NCBI RefSeq assembly: GCF_014203235.1
Contig: NZ_JACHIN010000002.1
Coordinates: 551,245-615,244, forward strand
Source: Nonomuraea endophytica
GTDB taxonomy: Bacteria > Actinomycetota > Actinomycetes > Streptosporangiales > Streptosporangiaceae
Reading direction: 5' to 3'
DNA length: 64,000 nucleotides
The notes under the pieces are model-generated. The model saw only the letters and a list, made by a program, of their open reading frames with translations. It ran no database searches and was not told the DNA's origin. Shown here piece after piece: positions 62,423-64,000 of the stretch; the first letter of the stretch is position 1, and every line of letters begins with the position of its first letter. The position numbers and the translations under genes were made by a program.

Positions 62423-62584
62423 ACGGCACCCCGCACGATCCCCGGACCGACGGCACCCCGCACAATGCCCGGACCGGCGGCGCTCCGCACGATGGCAGGA
62501 GCGGCGGCACTCCGCACGATGGCAGGAGCGGCGGCACTCCGCACGATGGCAGGAGCGGCGGCACTCCGCACGATGGCAGGGGCG
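62423..62584. repeat. 27-bp minisatellite, six units, upstream of the sigma-factor gene
   Basis: Units of exactly 27 bases start at 62423, 62450, 62477, 62504, 62531 and 62558. The last three or four are nearly identical (GCGGCACTCCGCACGATGGC plus AGGAGCG). There are no spacers. All six frames stay partly open because 27 is a multiple of three, but no gene is supported. It fills the gap between the sigma-factor start and the end of the S51-like gene. Confidence 0.9.
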
Positions 62585-62600
62585 GCGGCGAGAAGCGAGA

Positions 62601-63767
62601 TCAGGGAAGCAGGCTCCAGCGCGGGCCGTCGGCGGTGTCCTCTACCCGCACCCCACCCTCGGCGAGCGCATCACGCACCGCGTCCGCGCCCTCATAAGCC
62701 CCTTCACACCGAAACTTCTCCCGTACGGCCAGCAACGGCGGCACGATCCTCGCCACCACCCGCTGACCGGTGTGCGCCGCGAGCGAGGCGATCAGCCGCC
62801 TGAGCACGTCCCTGGCCTGGAGCGGCCCGCCGTCATCCTGTTCGGTGTCAGCTGACCACCCGGCGATGTCCTCCTCCAACCGCAACACCGTCCGGGTGGC
62901 CGCCGAGACGTCATCCGAGCCCAGCGCCGCGGCAAACGACTGTTCACAAGCCTCAACGATCTCCCCCAAAGTCCGCTGAGCAGCGACCACCTCAGGAACC
63001 GCAGGCGCGACAAACCGACCCTCCCCCAGCAACAGCTCACGAAGCTCGGCCAATGTGGCCGTGGCACCGGCAGGCAACACACTCTGCCCGCCCCGGGTCC
63101 GCACCGTGACCCCGCCCCGGCCCGCCACGCGTACCCGCTCATCCACAAGATCGATGACCAGCGCCGTATGCTCGTCAATCCCCAAAATCCCCGTACCGAC
63201 AGAAAGCTCCCGCTCCATGAGCGACAACCGCCGCTCCCCGAGATAACAGAACCGCGTGTCATGCGTGCCACCCTCCGCATTGTCATAGTGCGGAATGACG
63301 ACGGCGTTCAGCCCAACGGCCCCCAGCAGATCAACCCCCTCCCGCCAGTACGGCTCCGCCCCCACCTTGTAGATCTCATAAACCGGAACAGTCGCCACCC
63401 CGGCCGTACAAGCGGCAGCAGAGGCGAAAACGGTGACCCCCTCCCGAGCCCGCACCCGCGCGAGCAGATCCGCCATCGCCGACCCACCCGCCCACCGGTC
63501 CAGCGCGTACGTCGGGCTCCCAGGACCGCAAAACACCCAGTCCGCACCCGCGACAACGCCATTGACCTCGACATCCAGCCCGACACTCCGGGCGAAGTAC
63601 TGGCACGCGCGCGCCGAGATCTCCGCGACGTTCTCCTGAAAGGCGTACGGAGTATCAAGCAGAACAGCCCGAGGCTTAGCCCCCAACCCACTGATCGCGG
63701 CACGATGCACCTCGACCATGGTCGGACTGGTCTCACCCGACCCCATCAGCAGCAATGTTCCGTGCAT
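62601..63767 (-). CDS. Peptidase S51-like protein fused to a CysS/YqeB-type C-terminal domain
   Basis: 388 residues. The N-terminal domain (about 1-215) is like peptidase S51/cyanophycinase: TLLLMGSGETSPTMVEVHRA, then DWVFCGPGSPTYALDRWAGG and VTVFASAAACTAGVATVPVY at the nucleophile-elbow position, where Ser-Ala-Ala replaces a clear G-x-S-A-G. A helical linker follows. The last 60 residues (LLAVREKFRCEGAYEGADAV; RDALAEGGVRVEDTADGPRW) match the extreme C-terminus of cysteinyl-tRNA synthetase. The enzyme activity is unknown. ATG 63767 is chosen over 63824 for its GGAGGG site five bases upstream. Confidence 0.8.
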   Translation of the reverse strand: MHGTLLLMGSGETSPTMVEVHRAAISGLGAKPRAVLLDTPYAFQENVAEISARACQYFARSVGLDVEVNGVVAGADWVFCGPGSPTYALDRWAGGSAMADLLARVRAREGVTVFASAAACTAGVATVPVYEIYKVGAEPYWREGVDLLGAVGLNAVVIPHYDNAEGGTHDTRFCYLGERRLSLMERELSVGTGILGIDEHTALVIDLVDERVRVAGRGGVTVRTRGGQSVLPAGATATLAELRELLLGEGRFVAPAVPEVVAAQRTLGEIVEACEQSFAAALGSDDVSAATRTVLRLEEDIAGWSADTEQDDGGPLQARDVLRRLIASLAAHTGQRVVARIVPPLLAVREKFRCEGAYEGADAVRDALAEGGVRVEDTADGPRWSLLP

Positions 63768-63890
63768 CGCGTCCCTCCTCATGTGCCGCACTTCCAGCGA
63801 CGCACGGGCGAGCCCCTGCAGCAAGTCAACACCTGCTGAACGGACGCTCCTGCATACTTATCGCAGCTATTCGACACGACGGGGAGCGAC

Positions 63891-64000
63891 GTGACTATCT
63901 CGGTTGAGGTGCTGATGCTACTGGCCGACCAACAGGGCGCATGGTCCTACCGCCAAGCCACCGCCACCCCGAAACCAGGCGAAACCCCCGACGAAACAGC
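63891..64000 (+). CDS. Unknown protein, N-terminus only (cut by window edge)
   Basis: A GTG with GGGGAG five bases upstream opens a frame to the right edge, starting MTISVEVLMLLADQQGAWSY and continuing in a Pro/Thr-rich stretch. Thirty-six codons are visible. I do not recognise it. It is divergent from the S51-like gene. Confidence 0.5.
   Translation, partial: MTISVEVLMLLADQQGAWSYRQATATPKPGETPDET

Noticed and set aside
62423..62584. CRISPR array or small repeat protein
   Set aside because: 27-base units are contiguous without spacers; open frames exist only because the unit is a multiple of three, with no start signal.

Overview
The window is very GC-rich, uses GTG starts freely, and is packed with actinobacterial families: AfsR/SARP regulators, several Ser/Thr protein kinases, SecA2, a GPGG-motif small membrane protein, a CU044_5270-type protein, a Methyltransf_19 methyltransferase, and ABC permeases without their own ATPase. 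It looks like chromosome of a soil actinomycete. The gene mix would fit Streptosporangiaceae or Nonomuraea-like bacteria, but that placement is inference. No tRNA, rRNA, transposase or CRISPR array was found. Many genes abut with GTGA/ATGA overlaps. Many others have a TAnnnT -10 box 6-7 bases before the start codon, which points to leaderless transcripts.

Layout. 1-2209: the start of a Wadjet-type (JetA/JetB) operon running off the left edge, next to a NERD-domain protein. 3245-10578: a TetR regulator and a three-gene acyl-CoA dehydrogenase operon that share the same palindromic operator. 3902-7183, 11247-13613 and 29142-32525: three paralogous kinase / STAND-tail / transmembrane / WD40 proteins. 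All three sit behind one promoter pattern (AACC-N16-CRTCTA-N7-start); one keeps a complete kinase site, one is partly degraded and one is a clear pseudokinase. 13886-18842: a TetR/FAD-monooxygenase pair with three 14-bp palindromes, two DMT transporters each preceded by a 13-codon leaderless upstream reading frame, a VOC protein and a cupin. 18936-29050: SecA2, a toroid-fold protein, GrpB-family, methyltransferase, small membrane proteins, an M19-type dipeptidase, thiC with its TPP riboswitch, a shikimate-kinase-like P-loop kinase and a GNAT.

32582-49501: hemerythrin protein, an AfsR-type regulator, an AlkZ-like glycosylase, a sugar ABC transporter divergent from an IclR regulator and a KDG-kinase-like gene, then a tightly coupled peptide-type ABC operon ending in an FhuF-like ferric reductase, and a BlaI/M56 pair. 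49494-59075: PobA-like hydroxylase, a decayed adenylation-domain gene, three further Ser/Thr kinases and an FHA-domain protein. The palindrome GGGACCGGTCCC occurs three times in the intergenic regions of this kinase/FHA locus. 59226-64000: a TetR/hydrolase pair, an ECF sigma factor with a CU044_5270 protein, a minisatellite, a peptidase-S51/CysS-tail fusion and the start of an unknown gene.

The most interesting material is the WD40-kinase family with its shared ECF-like promoter, the kinase-FHA locus with its repeated palindrome and unusual ectodomains, and the two transporter leaders. Several minisatellites lie in or beside genes.
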